A stretch of 57,486 nucleotides of DNA from Saccoglossus kowalevskii (GCF_000003605.2 NW_003109104.1:140465-197950); one strand, 5' to 3'. Positions 1 through 12,530 are shown, numbered from the stretch's first letter. Notes: generated from the letters alone by a model not told the origin. Numbers and translations are program-made.

Positions 1-343
1 TGACATATAATAACGCTCTAAATACAATATTACTACGCCTCGCCAGAGTGAGGAAGGTGAGAAACATTTAGATATTGTGGATTACTTTTCCTCCTCCACA
101 GTAAACGTTAAGGTTTAAGTACAGGGAAGGATGGAACCCAGGTACTCCTAGAGTGAAAAGGCCATGATTGAAAAATGTAACCTTGTTTGAATGGTTTGGT
201 GTAATATGGACAGGCACATTAAAATCAATTTCGATCCTACATTATTTGGTATAGAATAAAAGATCTCCCTTTTCTCTATATGGTATACGTGTACATCAGT
301 CCTGCAATATGATCATCAGTATCATGAGCAATATCAATTTGCT

Positions 344-2640
344 TTGGGAAGTGAATCCCTCACCTGGGTGTCAAAACCCCAATCTGGTCCTGATAAAACC
401 ATGGTTTCAACATTTCTGAAAACACTATTTCATATTAAATGGTATACACAGCAAATTACTTGTTGCTGCAGGGAAAGCAAGCGGAAGATCAACTTAAATC
501 AGAAATCCATGATTGCAGCCAGCCCCTCAGTGATTTAATTAATGACTATGCCTCCGATACAAGTTTCCAATACAAAACTATTGATTATACATCACCCCTG
601 GGTGTTGTTTGGCAAAAGGTGACCGAGCATATATGGCTGGTCTTCATCCACCCGTCCAATTTCCCTGGGGACAATTCCCTAATGTACCTGGTTGACACTT
701 GTTTCCCATTGGCAATGGCCATTGGTCCTTCAGTATTTTTCACAGACTTACCCAAAGCATTGGTTGGGTTATGGTGACCTGCTTAGCTACCAAGATGACT
801 CCTTGATTATTGCAAAAAAACGTATGGTTAGTGTGTCACAGCCTTCTACATTCAATTTCTGAAACTACATAGTTTTTGAATAGCCTGACATAAAGTGAGT
901 ATTGAAATTGACACTATTAACCTTATGCCCCAATTGCCACCTGCTAAACTCAATGAATTCCATACTATGCTGCACAAGCATTGTTCCACCATATAGTCAA
1001 TGATATGAATTAGCTCAAGCAAGCATTCCATAAAATCCAACATCCAGCTGGACAACAAATGGTTGTTATCATATTTCAAATAATGGTTGCCACACGTTTA
1101 TTGATTTCGCTATATTACGGACGTACATATAGGCGCCTCAAACAATGAGCCGGGCTTTTGCTTTTTAAGAAAAATGCTACACATGTACCTGGAAAGCTTA
1201 ACCACATTTTGGATGCCATATCTCAACTTCACCAGCCTTGCCATCTGCTCTTTCTACTCCCATTCTACACCATTCGCAAACAAAAATCCCATGCAGCCCA
1301 CCACATAGACTACCTTTTATTTTCTTAGAACATGGTTATACTGTTGTCACAGTTAATCATATAATCCTGTGTCGGTATGCAGCCTTTCTTGCAAGATGGC
1401 TGGAATTGTTTACGGTTAGGAAGTATCTTATTATCATTCAGCTACTTCAATGGAATGCAGTTCCCCAAACTCCATGGGTGAAAACAGTTGTCATCTGTTC
1501 TTAGAGTTCGGACAGTTACTTTGGCCTGGGGTGGGTCGGTGGATCAGTAGGGGGTACCCTGTTTTTGCTTTTGCGAATAGGGGGTCACGCTGTTTTTGGT
1601 ATCATGAATAGGGGGGTCGCCATGTTTTCCAGAATTCACACACGCGCTTATGTATAAATTTAAAATCAAATTTCAGAACAAAAGATAAAAAAGTTAATCG
1701 TACAAATTTGTTCTCAATAATAACTATTACCTATATTGCCTATAAATTTTTTGATGAAAAAAAAGTTATAGGCTAATTATTTTGGGGTTGAAGTTGACAA
1801 ATAACTAACAGATTATGCAATGCGGCTAGAACACATCCCAAGTGCATGTGCTGCTGATATCAGATTATTTTTAAAGTCTGAAGTCACCATCGTATACGAT
1901 ATTTACTGGATTTATCCAATTATAACAGGAGATGGAAAGACAACACAGCAATTAATACAAAGAGCTGTGATAATTTTTGTTCAGCAAATCAAAAAAGTGA
2001 AATTTTTGAAAATGCTTATATATGTGAGTACTTAAGTGAGTACTCCACAGTTTTGCCATTATTTGCTATCTTTAGCAGCATATATTTCCCTCCTTCCTGC
2101 AGCCTTTTCTGTAATCGTTTTTTTGGCTTTATGCTTCTTGTTTTAAAATATAATGATGGGTTGGATCACCCACTTTTTTTATTTGATAGAGGGTGGTTCA
2201 ACTGAGATTTACAGCTGGCAAAATGGAATCTGCCCCCCTTCCCAGGCTGAAGTAACTGACCAATATCATTAGCATTAGCTAGTTTAAGAGAACTGCAGTC
2301 AACTGCAAACTTCCAGTTATGCCACAATCTTTTTGAGTATCCGCTCGCAATTAGACTTGATCCTGACTGCCTGAATGTGTTTGCTTCTCTTTTTTTTGGA
2401 TTATTGCGAAAATCCAATGTGCTACCAAAGACAGCACACAATTTTGACCCTTCATGGCAGGTCACTCATCTCTTATTATTCGATGGTCTTGGGCTCTGCA
2501 TTGTGGGATCCCAATAGAGTTGCATCCTTTCCTGCCTTTGCCCAAGATACAGCTCCAAGCTGAACCTACTCAATTTACAGTTTACAGGTGTTTAGACAAT
2601 TTGGAAGACTTTGGACCAGTATGTACCAATTTATGAGTTT
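344..2640 (+). mobile_element. Relic of a DIRS-like tyrosine-recombinase retroelement
   Basis: Three decayed blocks lie in the order reverse transcriptase, RNase H, tyrosine recombinase. Around 344-440 a segment reads PDKTMVSTFLKTL, like the start of DIRS-type RT domains. At 640-760 it reads VDTCFPLAMAIGPSVFF, the region before the active site, and at 790-825 SYQDDSLIIAK, matching the RT catalytic Y-x-D-D box. At about 1175-1234 it reads NATHVPGKLNHILDAIS, like the end of RNase H (VPG-x-x-N-x-x-x-D-x-x-S). At about 2390-2480 it reads FFGLLRKSNVLPKTAHNFDP, like box A of the recombinase with the catalytic arginine. The blocks are in different frames with stops, so the copy is dead. The span 1500-2200 between them has no clear coding sense and may hold an insertion. 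No termini were identified. Placement in the DIRS/Ngaro group rests on by-eye motif reading. Confidence 0.6.
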
Positions 2641-3340
2641 AGTAGTGCACCAGTGCGCCTTTTGTGGTACCTAGGTTATTAGTAATAGTGGTCCAAATAG
2701 AATATACTACCCCTATTTCTAAATATCTGTTCTATTTCCTTATTCTCCCTTGCCCATCACAATCTTGTTGCCTAGCTACAGTCAAGGATTTAAAACTAGT
2801 GTTTATTCTAATTGAAATTCAGTATCAGCTCTAAAGATTAGTAACGAGATTGTACCACAAAATACACTATTAATATACTATTAGAAACAAATCTTATTCT
2901 CTAAACAAAAGTATATTTTTTTCCTTCGATATTTGTTTTGTAACGGCTATCGTGAACGCTGGAAGCATGACATATACGCTCTAAGCCGACTTTGCATATA
3001 TTAAATAACTTGCAATTTAGAATCAGCTCTTTTTTCACACTCTTGTAGATGGCTACTTCTTAAAATCAAAGGCACAGATTTAACTATGAACAGACGGGGC
3101 TGATAAAGTATTCTCTTTAATATCGAGTTCGGCAGGATATATCATTGGAATACAAGTCATTGAAAATGACACAGTCTCCGTTAAATTTTTGAAAGTTCTC
3201 TTTGTGCTCGTCATATTAAAGCGGAGGGGTTGTCGCGAGCGTGTCCTTGAAACTTGAGTTCCAAGTGGTGTATACAACAGATTGTTTATTTACATCAAAA
3301 CACGTGTTCCGTGTAGTAGTAATATGTAGTAGTAATATAT
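2641..3340. other. No gene recognised
   Basis: AT-rich sequence without an exon, repeat or RNA signature that I can support. Confidence 0.4.
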
Positions 3341-3344
3341 AGTA

Positions 3345-3945
3345 GTTATTCTGCCATCTTTGATCTGATTATGAAACACACTGATATGTATGATGCATGT
3401 GCCAAATTTGAATGAAAATGGTACATAAATTGTGCAAATATAGTAGTAAGGCCAAAAGGTCAGATGGCTGTCAATCGGCCATCCTTGACCAGATTTTGAA
3501 ACAAATTGTCATGGACATGCATCATAACATGTATAAAGTACATGTATGTGCCAAATTTGAATGAAAACTGACAGAGCACGTCCAAGATACCGCATAAAAA
3601 AACAAGATGCTTGCCAGTCGACCATCTTTGATCCAATTGCGAAATAAATCGTCATGGACATGTATCCTAACATGTGTAATCTATGTACCAAGTTTGAATG
3701 ACAACTGACAAAGCATGTCCAAAATACAACATTTTCAAAAAACAATATGGCTGCCAGTCGGCCATTTTGAATCGAATCGCTAAACCACTGCATATGTCCC
3801 ACATAAGATACTAGGCACTTGCAAAGAATGAACGGAATCGGTCCATAGGATTCTGAAATATGACTCTGGACAGACTGACGCACAGACGCACGGACGCACA
3901 GACGGAGAATTATAAGTCCCCGTTTTCGGACTTTGTCCGAACGGT
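3345..3945. repeat. Diverged tandem repeat ending in a GACGCACGG tract
   Basis: About four related units begin with CCATCTTTGATC-like text at roughly 3354, 3480, 3621 and 3763, giving periods of about 126-142 bp. Each contains a variant of GTGCCAAATTTGAATGAAAA followed by a short block with 'ctgccagtcggcca'. The array closes with a run of ACGCACGGACGCACAGACGG near 3880-3905 and a small hairpin around 'ttcggactttgtccgaa'. This is an interspersed composite repeat, not coding. A degraded copy in the opposite orientation seems to lie at about 7020-7330. Confidence 0.6.
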
Positions 3946-4005
3946 AATCAGTCTTGTTCTAAACAACGCGCAACGTGATTCAAACCATTGGATAGATAAT
4001 CTGCC

Positions 4006-4443
4006 TAGGCCAGACTTTTATTATCCCTTGTTTTGCGAACCCGCCGAATGAACAGGAGCCGAAAATGAAATAAAAATATAATTTTATTTCAGCGTAATTT
4101 CCCGCGCCCGCCGACTTTTAAGCGCCAACAAATTCTAAAAAAATATTATTTATTTTTATCTTCATTTTTTGCCGCCCGCCGCATAACAAATCCAAGTTGC
4201 ATTTTCGTGGGAGTATCATGATCAAAGTACCGAACTTGAAGTCTCGCGCAGATGAGAAACAAGGTTATACATGGAATAACATTTTATTTCATTTCTTCTC
4301 TCCGATCAATGATCTCACTTACAATTCTTTGAGAATCACACAAATCTAATGGAAAAAAAGAATAAATTTTATTTTTTTTCGCCCTCCTCAAAAAAATTGC
4401 CTTATAAAAACTCGCGAAACAAGGAATATAAAAGTCTGGCCTA
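4006..4443. mobile_element. MITE with 15-bp perfect TIRs flanked by TA
   Basis: The ends are inverted copies: both start GGCCAGACTTTTAT and continue with near identity for about 30 bp (CCTTGTTTTGCGA on the left, CCTTGTTTCGCGA on the right). The element body is 4008-4441, 434 bp. A TA dinucleotide flanks each side, as expected for the TA target duplication of Tc1/mariner-type elements. The interior is AT-rich without a transposase ORF, so this is a non-autonomous element. Confidence 0.65.
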
Positions 4444-4739
4444 ATGTGCCTTATATTGTAGTACAGCATATAAAGTTGAAACAATAAAAAGCGTTAACTA
4501 AAGCGACAATTAAAATTATCTTAATATTATAATATTATTATTTTCAGTAAGCCCAAGTTGTTTAATAATGCATGCAAACCAATATAATAAACAAACAATA
4601 TATTGTTATAAGTTTTGTCTGAAGAAACAACAACATAATCTATCATGTAGATCAGAGAGCAATTGAGTGCGTGCGTCAGTCGGTTGAAACTAAGGTTATA
4701 ATATGTCCCACGCATGTGAGGTATGTACTTTGGTTAAGT

Positions 4740-6660
4740 TCACGTGTCGATGTCGTTCAGGGGATCTTCCTACTCTGTACGGTGTTTTTAGTTATTTCAT
4801 TACTAGTTAACTTATAAGTTACATTGTGTTTACGTTCATGCTTGCCATATTTGTATACAATGTACTAAGTTTTGCTCAACACCGGTGCCTCTGTCATGAA
4901 TTTGTTTTCGCGTATCTGTTAACCGACTTAATTAGTTGATTATTAGCTGAATTGCTGTGTTATGTCTGTCATCGTTTAGGCCTATTTGAACGGAACTTGG
5001 CTCAGTGATTTGGAACTAATTACCAGATAACCGTCGCGATTCTGACAGTTGGTATCCATAGTTATTAATGTAGTGAACGATTAATCAAAAGATATGACGT
5101 ATTCAGTACATAGTGTGATTGGCTTTATGATTGAAAGTTACGCCCTAGAGTCTTTTTACTGCTTTGTAATTGGTTAGAGTTTTGAAAATGAATAAAGAGA
5201 GTTTGAGTTGGTTTTGGCGAACACACCACGAGACACAGAGAGTCCAGTCCAGTCAGAGTGCAGTCCTGGGCAGTCGAGAGTCCAGTCCAGGGGCGAGCCT
5301 TGAGGCAGTCCAGTCTTGGGCGAGTCTTGGTTCAGCCTTGTGAGAGTCTTGGGGACTTTTCCCCAGGGCGCTGTGTCTTATAGAGTGCTCGATTGATCGA
5401 CTAAGACGAGAGTTGAAACGTATTTCGTTGTGTGTGCCTTATTTGACTGTAAAGTACAAGTGACTTTCCCGATCCCGTACCTCAAGGGGACGAGATAGAG
5501 AGACGAGACGAGTTTCCCCCTTGACACGTGTGGAGACCCCGAGAGAAGAGATTTTCCCCCTGATACCTCAATGAATCCCCAAACTGGCTACAGACAATAA
5601 CTCATATTATTCAGTCAGTATCCAAATCCACTGTGACTCCCAGTCACCAAAAGTCAGCTAATAATAACAAAATTACTCTAACTAAACTAAACCTTTCTGA
5701 ATAAAGTTCCGAGAATGTTGAGAGTAGGCTATGATCGAATTAGTTCACAATCTGCCGAAAAATCCAAAATCTGACAAAATGTTTGTAGCGACTGAATATC
5801 CAACTAACCATCACTCATATCAATTTACCACGCCTATCAATATGATGTGAATTAGAGAACTTAGGGAAAGCGTGATATCGTCGTTTTCACCTTTATTTAA
5901 GCTGTTTGTGGCAGTTATTTACCCGTTTTCACTCCAGTAATGCTCGATCAATCGGAATAATGCCGAAATCGTGACAGTATAAATAGCATATCCGTTATGA
6001 AAGCGACATCATACCATACCATGTCTTTTATAATCCTTTCAAGTAACGCACAATTCGAAAAGTGATACACGCCTCTAATATTATAACAACATGACTGTCT
6101 TGTTATTGTTACTTGAAATCGGCGGAAATGTGTAACTACATAAACTGAGTTTTTAATATAAGTGTAACAGATCTGGGTTGTCTCAAACTTATTTTAAACA
6201 ACATTATCAATGAATTTGTATGTCCTGAGACATTTATTTTATTTGTTTTATTTTTGAGTTATTAAGCTTCACATAAGTACGATGCTATGAAACTTATAGT
6301 GACATATCTGGACAGCCCCGACTGCAATGGTGACCAAGTAATTTACATAAAAATACTAAATGTTAGTATATGGCTCATGAAATTCTTCATGAAATGCCAA
6401 CTTTCACAAAGAACAATAGTACAAGACTAATGTTATTGCAAGGAAATTGACTGATTATTACTCTGACATCTATGTCTCTTTTGTTGCAACGTGACAAAAT
6501 GATGATAGGATAGTGAAGACTATAATTATAATAAGCTGTATATTATAAATTATGTTAAAGCCACATTCAATAGCCATGTCTGACAGTAAAGCAGGATATA
6601 TCATTAATTACATTACACTTGGTGGACTATAATCGAGTTAATGTTTGATTTATTTTGAAT
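4740..6660. other. No gene recognised; CAGTCC-rich segment at 5236-5360
   Basis: A block around 5236-5360 is made of degenerate short repeats of AGTCCAGTCC and 'ccttggg', with polyadenylation-like AATAAA motifs at about 5190 and 5699 and possible CCAAT-type motifs upstream. This could be part of a retroelement LTR or leader, but no matching second copy or boundary was found. The missing first exon of the downstream lectin gene may lie here or further upstream. I could not identify it. Confidence 0.3.
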
Positions 6661-6665
6661 TACAG

Positions 6666-8341
6666 ATCGATATTTTCTAATCATGCAAACCGAAACATGG
6701 CATGGCGCAAATAGACTGTGTAAAAACCAATTTGCACAGTTGGCAACGATTCGCACGAAAGAGCAGCAGCTAGAGGTAGTTGCATTAATACAAGACCAGA
6801 ATTGTAAGTAAAACAATGTGCTGTAAATCATTTTGAGCCAATAGATGAATGTGAATAGCACACAATTCTGCATTGCAAAACACATTGACATAACTCATAC
6901 ACATATAATGGATTTGGCATCGACCGTCAGTCACTTCTTGTTCAACCCTGGAAAACCTGATAACATTCAATGATTCATGTACCCTGAAAAGCGTTTATTC
7001 CCCACTGGCGGAATACTACTCGTTTTATTTTTTCGTTCGTCCGACTTTTGACGGGCTTACAGCTATTATTGTCCTCATTGTTTTCATACATACCAGTCAT
7101 ACATAATGACTTACCGGTATATGTAAGTTTGTTTTGTGATACGATTCAAAATGATCGATGGGCGGCCATGTTAGTTTTGTCTTCATACGTTCTTAACCAT
7201 TCCCCGGACATGCTATGGACATTTTTGACCGAATTGTAGACATTTTTGCGCATGCCTAATGAGCCGATTTTGTGTAAACATGATATGGGCAGCACACACA
7301 GTATTTTGCCTCGTGATTTGATTCAAAATGTGTAAATGAATAAACACAATCATATAAAGTACAGTATGAAGTATAATCGTATTTTAACATGCTGAATACA
7401 CCTTAAACATGTATAAATCTTTTGTTTATTTATTTTATTATCTGTTATTGTTTATATTTGGGACAATCACTCAAATTGGACGGGGACTATGTTATCACCA
7501 ATGACTTGTTCAATATTGTGACCATTGGCGTTTCTGTATACACCCTTCTTTTGCCTGTATTGTCCATTTTCTCACTTTTACTAATGAGAGAAAGCTAAAG
7601 TAACAACAGTATCCAATTGAGCAATAATATCAGCCAATTCAGTCTTATTGCTACTAGTAACTTCATTGTGTGGATAACGGTCAGTTTGTTCTCCCATTAT
7701 GCACTTTAATAGGGAAGTTCGATTTACTACTGAAAAGAGCTGTTTATCACATTTATTGTTTGGATTAACTGTTTAGTGTGTTGTATATTTTGTTTACTTG
7801 TACTTATTTGTTGCAGAAGAAATACATTTGTCGACATTACATTCTTTCATGACAATTCGAATGTACTCACTTGTGTCGTGTGTAATATGTAGCTAAGGTA
7901 TATATTGTAGTTACAGACACTTGGTGGTTAGGTCTCAGACGTGTGGAGGGTAGATATGTATTTGTTGATGGAACCGGAATGGTATATTCGAATTGGGCAT
8001 CTGATCAACCAGATAAAACAAATGACTGTGCAGCGATAATGTAAGTGAATACTATTATGCAAAACTAAATCACTGTGACTCCTCCAAGCGTGACTCCTTT
8101 CAACTAGAACATCAGAGAGCTGTTCGCTTTCTTCCACAATAAACAACTATAAGTTAGTAGGGGAAATATAGTGCCTCTGAAGGAAAGAGGATTCGAAAAT
8201 AAAGTCATAGTTGCCGTGTTGTTGTTTTTTCACAGGCCTAATTATGAATGGAGCAGCCGTCTATGTTCCTCTCAACACCGTATTGTTTGCGAGCTACCTG
8301 ACTCATCTGGACCAGACATTTCAATTGGCGAACACATTTGA
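6666..8341 (+). CDS. C-type lectin-like domain protein, last three exons (5' end not found)
   Basis: Three exons join in frame: 6666-6803, 7917-8040 and 8236-8341 (stop TGA). Each intron starts GTAAGT and ends CAG. The product reads RYFLIMQTETWHGANRLC, then a segment ending TIRTKEQQLEVVALI, then YTWWLGLRRVEGRYVF, SNWASDQPDKTNDCAAIM, and finally EWSSRLCSSQHRIVCEL. This matches the C-type lectin fold: the W-x-x-A-x-x-x-C helix, the W-x-G-L core, and four cysteines (RLC, NDC, RLC, VCE) that pair in long-form domains. The Ca2+/sugar loop carries QPD, which in the family goes with galactose-type ligands, but the usual W-N-D triad is W-S-S, so Ca2+-dependent binding may be weak or lost. The protein ends about 16 residues after the domain. 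Exon 6666 starts in phase 1, so at least one upstream exon (signal peptide and first cysteines) is missing. Probably secreted. Confidence 0.85.
7020..7330. repeat. Degraded inverted copy of the 3.35-kb repeat family
   Basis: Inside the first lectin intron, phrases such as 'gattcaaaatgatcgatgg' and 'cgttcgtccgac' are reverse-complement relatives of text at 3763-3790 and 3945-3955. The match is partial and was judged by eye. Confidence 0.3.
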
Positions 8342-8475
8342 CATGAATTCCACTTGTTCTGACTTTATTTTGATGTATGTACTGTATAATGATTTCTTTG
8401 CATTGTGTATTTTGATGACAGTGCAGTAATAATACTCGATGAGTATAACTGAAATGGGATTCCAACATTTTAAAC

Positions 8476-9567
8476 TTAAGGTAGCGGGACTATTATTTGC
8501 ATACTTGTTTTCATCTTCTATATGTAACTAAATGACTACAAATAGACCCAGGAAAGTATATATTTTTAGAATCGCCAGACATCAAGTATTTCACAAGTGT
8601 ATTTTGCATGCCCGTATCTGCATTCTACGATGCGTTACTCAACCCAAAAAAAATAATTACGCATTTATGCTGGCGATAAGAAGTATTTTTTTCACTTTTC
8701 CTAGTTGTTCAATAGTCTGGTAAATTGAATGTGTCTGGTCAGTTTTATTCAAGCAACGCGTTTTAAAATATAGTGTGCTGAATTTCAATTACTGTTTTAG
8801 TCGCATTGCCCCCAACTCAAACCACAACTCGTTGGTAAATAATCGATGAAATAGTTTGTCTGGACACATTCAAGTTCCTCTCACTGTCACCTTAAAGCTG
8901 TGAAAATTTGGTGTTAATCCGACGATAATAAGTATACGTTATTTTTTGTTAAAGACCTTGTATTTTGAAAAACATAAACTCCTAGAAAACGTCCATGAAG
9001 TAACAGCAAAGATTTTCAAGCTTGTTTATCGGCACAATCAATTTGTTTTCCCATCAATGTCTGTTTTACCATGTGTAGGGACATCCAAATGTGTAAGGCT
9101 ATTGGAAACCAAAAATTAAAGGAATGGGATAGCTATAATTGGATAAATTCGGCAGATGAAAACACCAAAATCAATGATTTTTTTCAGTGGCTGTGTGACC
9201 TTTGTCTGACACATTCATATGCAAATGACTAATCTGTGAAATAAACAGGGGCGGAGACAAACCACTCAAATGTTTGGAAACACTAATTGTGTGTCAGATA
9301 GCTACTGATAACACATCCTAACATTGCTTTGTCTTGAGTTAATCTTTGAAACTTATAGGCACACAGATTAAACCTGTGTTGTTGATTTTGGAAAACACTA
9401 CTGAAGCTGCCTTGCTTCCCTTCAGAAAATCTACATTTTAACCAACTTACATGTCATTCTATGTTATGTTGACTTTATCACATGAAAGTTTATAGTGCAT
9501 TTCATCAATTAATAAATAAATGTGAAAATCGTAATTTTCAACACAAATAATAGTCTCGCTACCTTAA
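8476..9567. mobile_element. 1.09-kb non-autonomous element with 24-bp TIRs
   Basis: The left end TTAAGGTAGCGGGACTATTA and the right end, read on the other strand, TTAAGGTAGCGAGACTATTA differ at one position and match through ATTTG. The interior contains a 50-codon open stretch near 9080-9230 that resembles nothing I know and is likely chance. No transposase was seen. It sits 135 bp after the lectin stop codon, so the mature 3' end of that gene probably lies before or inside it. Confidence 0.6.
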
Positions 9568-10244
9568 AACAAATACTAAAATACTCATGCATCTCAATAT
9601 TTGTTTGTTTAATTACATTTTTATTAAATTTTAGTCTGTGAACGAAAATGTACAGAGAAAGTGTTTATGTTAGTAAATTTCAGAAGAATGTACTTTTAAA
9701 ACCGGGTGTGATTCGATACGCAATTCGAATTATTTTTGAATTTTACTGTGACAGTCAAAAGTTACTCTTATTTTATGTCATAAAGGCTGAATTTTATGGC
9801 AAATAACGATCACATTTATTATATAGTCAATACTTTAGCATAAACGAAAAGCATATATTTCGTCATTCAATGAAAATGTCCATTTTTCATGACTATCACA
9901 ACCCTGCAACAACCCGATTGGCCAGTGTGAGCTGGCATTCTGGTTTATTTATTGTTTAGTATTGTTATTGGTCAAGCTTGAGTTACTGAATTTACTATTT
10001 TTTGCCTATGCTAGTTTCTCCGCTAGTATATAAAGTCATGGTGTGTACTACAAAGTTATGCCATATTTTTGAAACCTAGAATTCCAGATGGAGATTGTAA
10101 GGTACTACTTCGCCGGATTGCTGAAACAGACACCATTGCCAAATATAACCCTTCAAATATCTTTATGAACTGGGCTAGTTGTATTGTAAACAGAAAGACC
10201 ATAGGATACGATTTGTTATTTTATGTGTCAGTGTCTATAACACA

Positions 10245-10447
10245 TACTGTAAAATACTTTATTTTAGCTGGATTAAATTTTCATTGAAAAGACTTTTTAT
10301 GTGTTTTGTATGGAATTTAATTTTACTGATTTTTGAAGAGTTGAAAGCAAAATATAGTGAAAACGAAATATTCGGTGGATTTAATTTTCACTGAATCATT
10401 CTTTCAGCGAAAATTAATTCCAAGCGAAAATAAAGTATTTTACAGTA
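10245..10447. mobile_element. MITE of the TACTGTAAAA family, copy 1
   Basis: A 203-bp AT-rich hairpin. Both ends read TACTGTAAAATACTTTATTT on their own strands and continue as TAGC or TCGC. No coding capacity. Related copies with the same terminal decamer lie near 37.2 and 52.9 kb. Confidence 0.6.
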
Positions 10448-11238
10448 TTTTCATTTTGTCATGTCTGTTTACAATAATAAATAAATAAATAAATAAATCT
10501 ACTAATACCAATGTAACTGTATGGCGTTGCTTTCTGTCTTCACATACACATATTAGCCTACTATTAAATGCTGAACAAAGCTGTGTACAATTAATATTGG
10601 TCAACTGATGGAAACTTAATAAAGTACTGAGATGAGACATTGAAACAATAAACCACCAGGCGAGTAAAACACGATATTTTGCACAATCTACATGTACACA
10701 CGAGCGTCAGTTTACACAGTTTCGCAATACAAATACTGAGTACATTCAAACTTTACACGCATGCGCGTGTTAAAATATTGTGACATAAATTGTAAGTTAA
10801 AAGTACAGAGCCCTGGCCGTGTGAATGAAAAGCGCACATGTTTGGATACTTTGCAACAACACATTGCACATGTTTATTTTTAAGACTGCTGATACAGTCA
10901 CTGGATTGTGTTGTCAGCAGAATTTGAGATACATACATCCTGTCTCTCCCTGTGGCATAATGGTATGTCTCAGACAGTGACATGGTGATTGTGAAAAACC
11001 TTGGAATGTGCTGAGCCCAGTGTTGTTGGCAATGAAAATAGATATGACATCATTGACCCGAGTCTCCTACTTTAAATTGGTAGAGCTTGGATTAAGAGTG
11101 GTTTATTCCACTACCAAAATTGGCATCCTCTGTACACTGATTTGTCGGCTATTTCGAGATAACCAATCATTTCGTTATATACATTTTATTATTTGCATGG
11201 CCATAAATTAGCTAGAGTATTAAGTGAGACATAAGTGA

Positions 11239-11288
11239 NNNNNNNNNNNNNNNNNNNNNNNNNNNNNNNNNNNNNNNNNNNNNNNNNN
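11239..11288. other. Assembly gap (50 N)
   Basis: Run of exactly 50 undetermined bases, probably a placeholder length rather than a measured distance. Confidence 0.95.
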
Positions 11289-11600
11289 TTTACAGTGTAT
11301 CCCCCTCCTTGCTGGTTCCAGTGACCAGCATCCCTGTTATTTGTTTATTAAAGTACAGGAAACCGTATATATTGTGTTGTGTTGATTTGTTATAATCGTT
11401 ACTGGTATATTTCTTTCTCTGCACAGTCTCAGTTGTGGTGATATACATTCACCAAACGATCCCCACCCTGTGACAGCGGACGAGCTGAGAGGGAGGAGAC
11501 TTATAAGATAAGCACGCTACCAAAGACAAAGACCGGTATTAAAGACAAGCTCCCCGATCCTGAATACGGTGTAGCCCCATAAAGGCCCCCCCCCCGCATT
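11289..11600. other. Possible LTR-like fragment next to the gap
   Basis: After the gap a stretch has an ATTAAA signal near 11347, a CA-rich segment and 'gagggaggagacttataag' near 11490, then a poly-C run at about 11587. Such layouts occur in retroelement LTR/leader regions, but without a second copy this is only a guess. Confidence 0.2.
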
Positions 11601-12299
11601 TAACGTCACAATATTATCAAGTTTGACATACAATTTAGACAGTTTTTTTAGACAATTGTTTTTTATTACAATGGAGTTGCATTGCATATATGTGCAGTAA
11701 AATGATCAGTTATGACACATTTTGATTTGACTTAAACATAAATTTTACAAACATTTAATGAGAAAGAGTTGGCAAGCTTAAAGATCAAGGTCATAAGGAA
11801 AAAGCAGCTAGTACATCTTCTCATATTACCTACACGACCAAACACGTTGATATATTTTGAACCAGTGTATATATTTTGAATCAGGTGGCCCGAGGTGAAA
11901 CAATAACAATGGTACACAGAGTGGATCTCCAAACCCAAACAAAACAACACTGGCAACCTAACCAGTGCTGACCACATTTCAGTTACGAACATGCACATTG
12001 TATATATGCACAACGAAACTACGTTCCGACGTCAGATATTTTACTCACCAAAAAACATCATAAGTTAACTGTTACAATAAATGCAATTATACGATGTAAA
12101 TTCATATTTGATGCTTACATCCGATTTGTTTGTAAATTGCATTTTATTTTATGTCATTCATTTCCATTTTATTACGCCAAACAGTAAACACGCTACACGC
12201 ATTTGTGAACCAAAAACGATTTCATTTATGAAATATTTGCTGAATTTGTTGTTGCTTTTGTTGTTGCATTTTTCCTTTCGAAAAATCGAAACCAGTGTA

Positions 12300-12530
12300 G
12301 GGGGGACTAACTGTGGTGGCGCTCTAGCAACTCGCCCTCATCGCCACCAGTACAAAATGTCGTCTGGTCAGGTGGTAAACCAGACCGCCAACCCTATCTC
12401 AGGATAGTACACAAAAACCCAGTACCCCATAAAAGTCCTCTCCCAGGGGACTAGAAAAACATGTACATGTTCTGGTGATCCGGTGTTCGCCCGAGAACTA
12501 GACACGAACCTGTTTCTCGGTGTATAACTT
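12300..12530. repeat. Cluster of short perfect hairpins, possible retroelement tail
   Basis: Three 7-bp perfect stems lie in a row: GGTGGCG/CGCCACC (12315-12321 with 12342-12348), GTCTGGT/ACCAGAC (12362-12368 with 12379-12385) and CCGAGAA/TTCTCGG (12491-12497 with 12514-12520), plus an imperfect GTCC/GGAC stem near 12435-12451. The plus strand also reads YKMSSGQVVNQTANPISG before a stop at 12407, faintly like the C-terminal tail of some retroelement pol proteins. Identity unknown. Confidence 0.3.

Noticed and set aside
9080-9231. Open stretch with several Trp and Cys residues, considered as another lectin exon
   Set aside because: It lies inside the TIR element at 8476-9567 and lacks lectin motifs.
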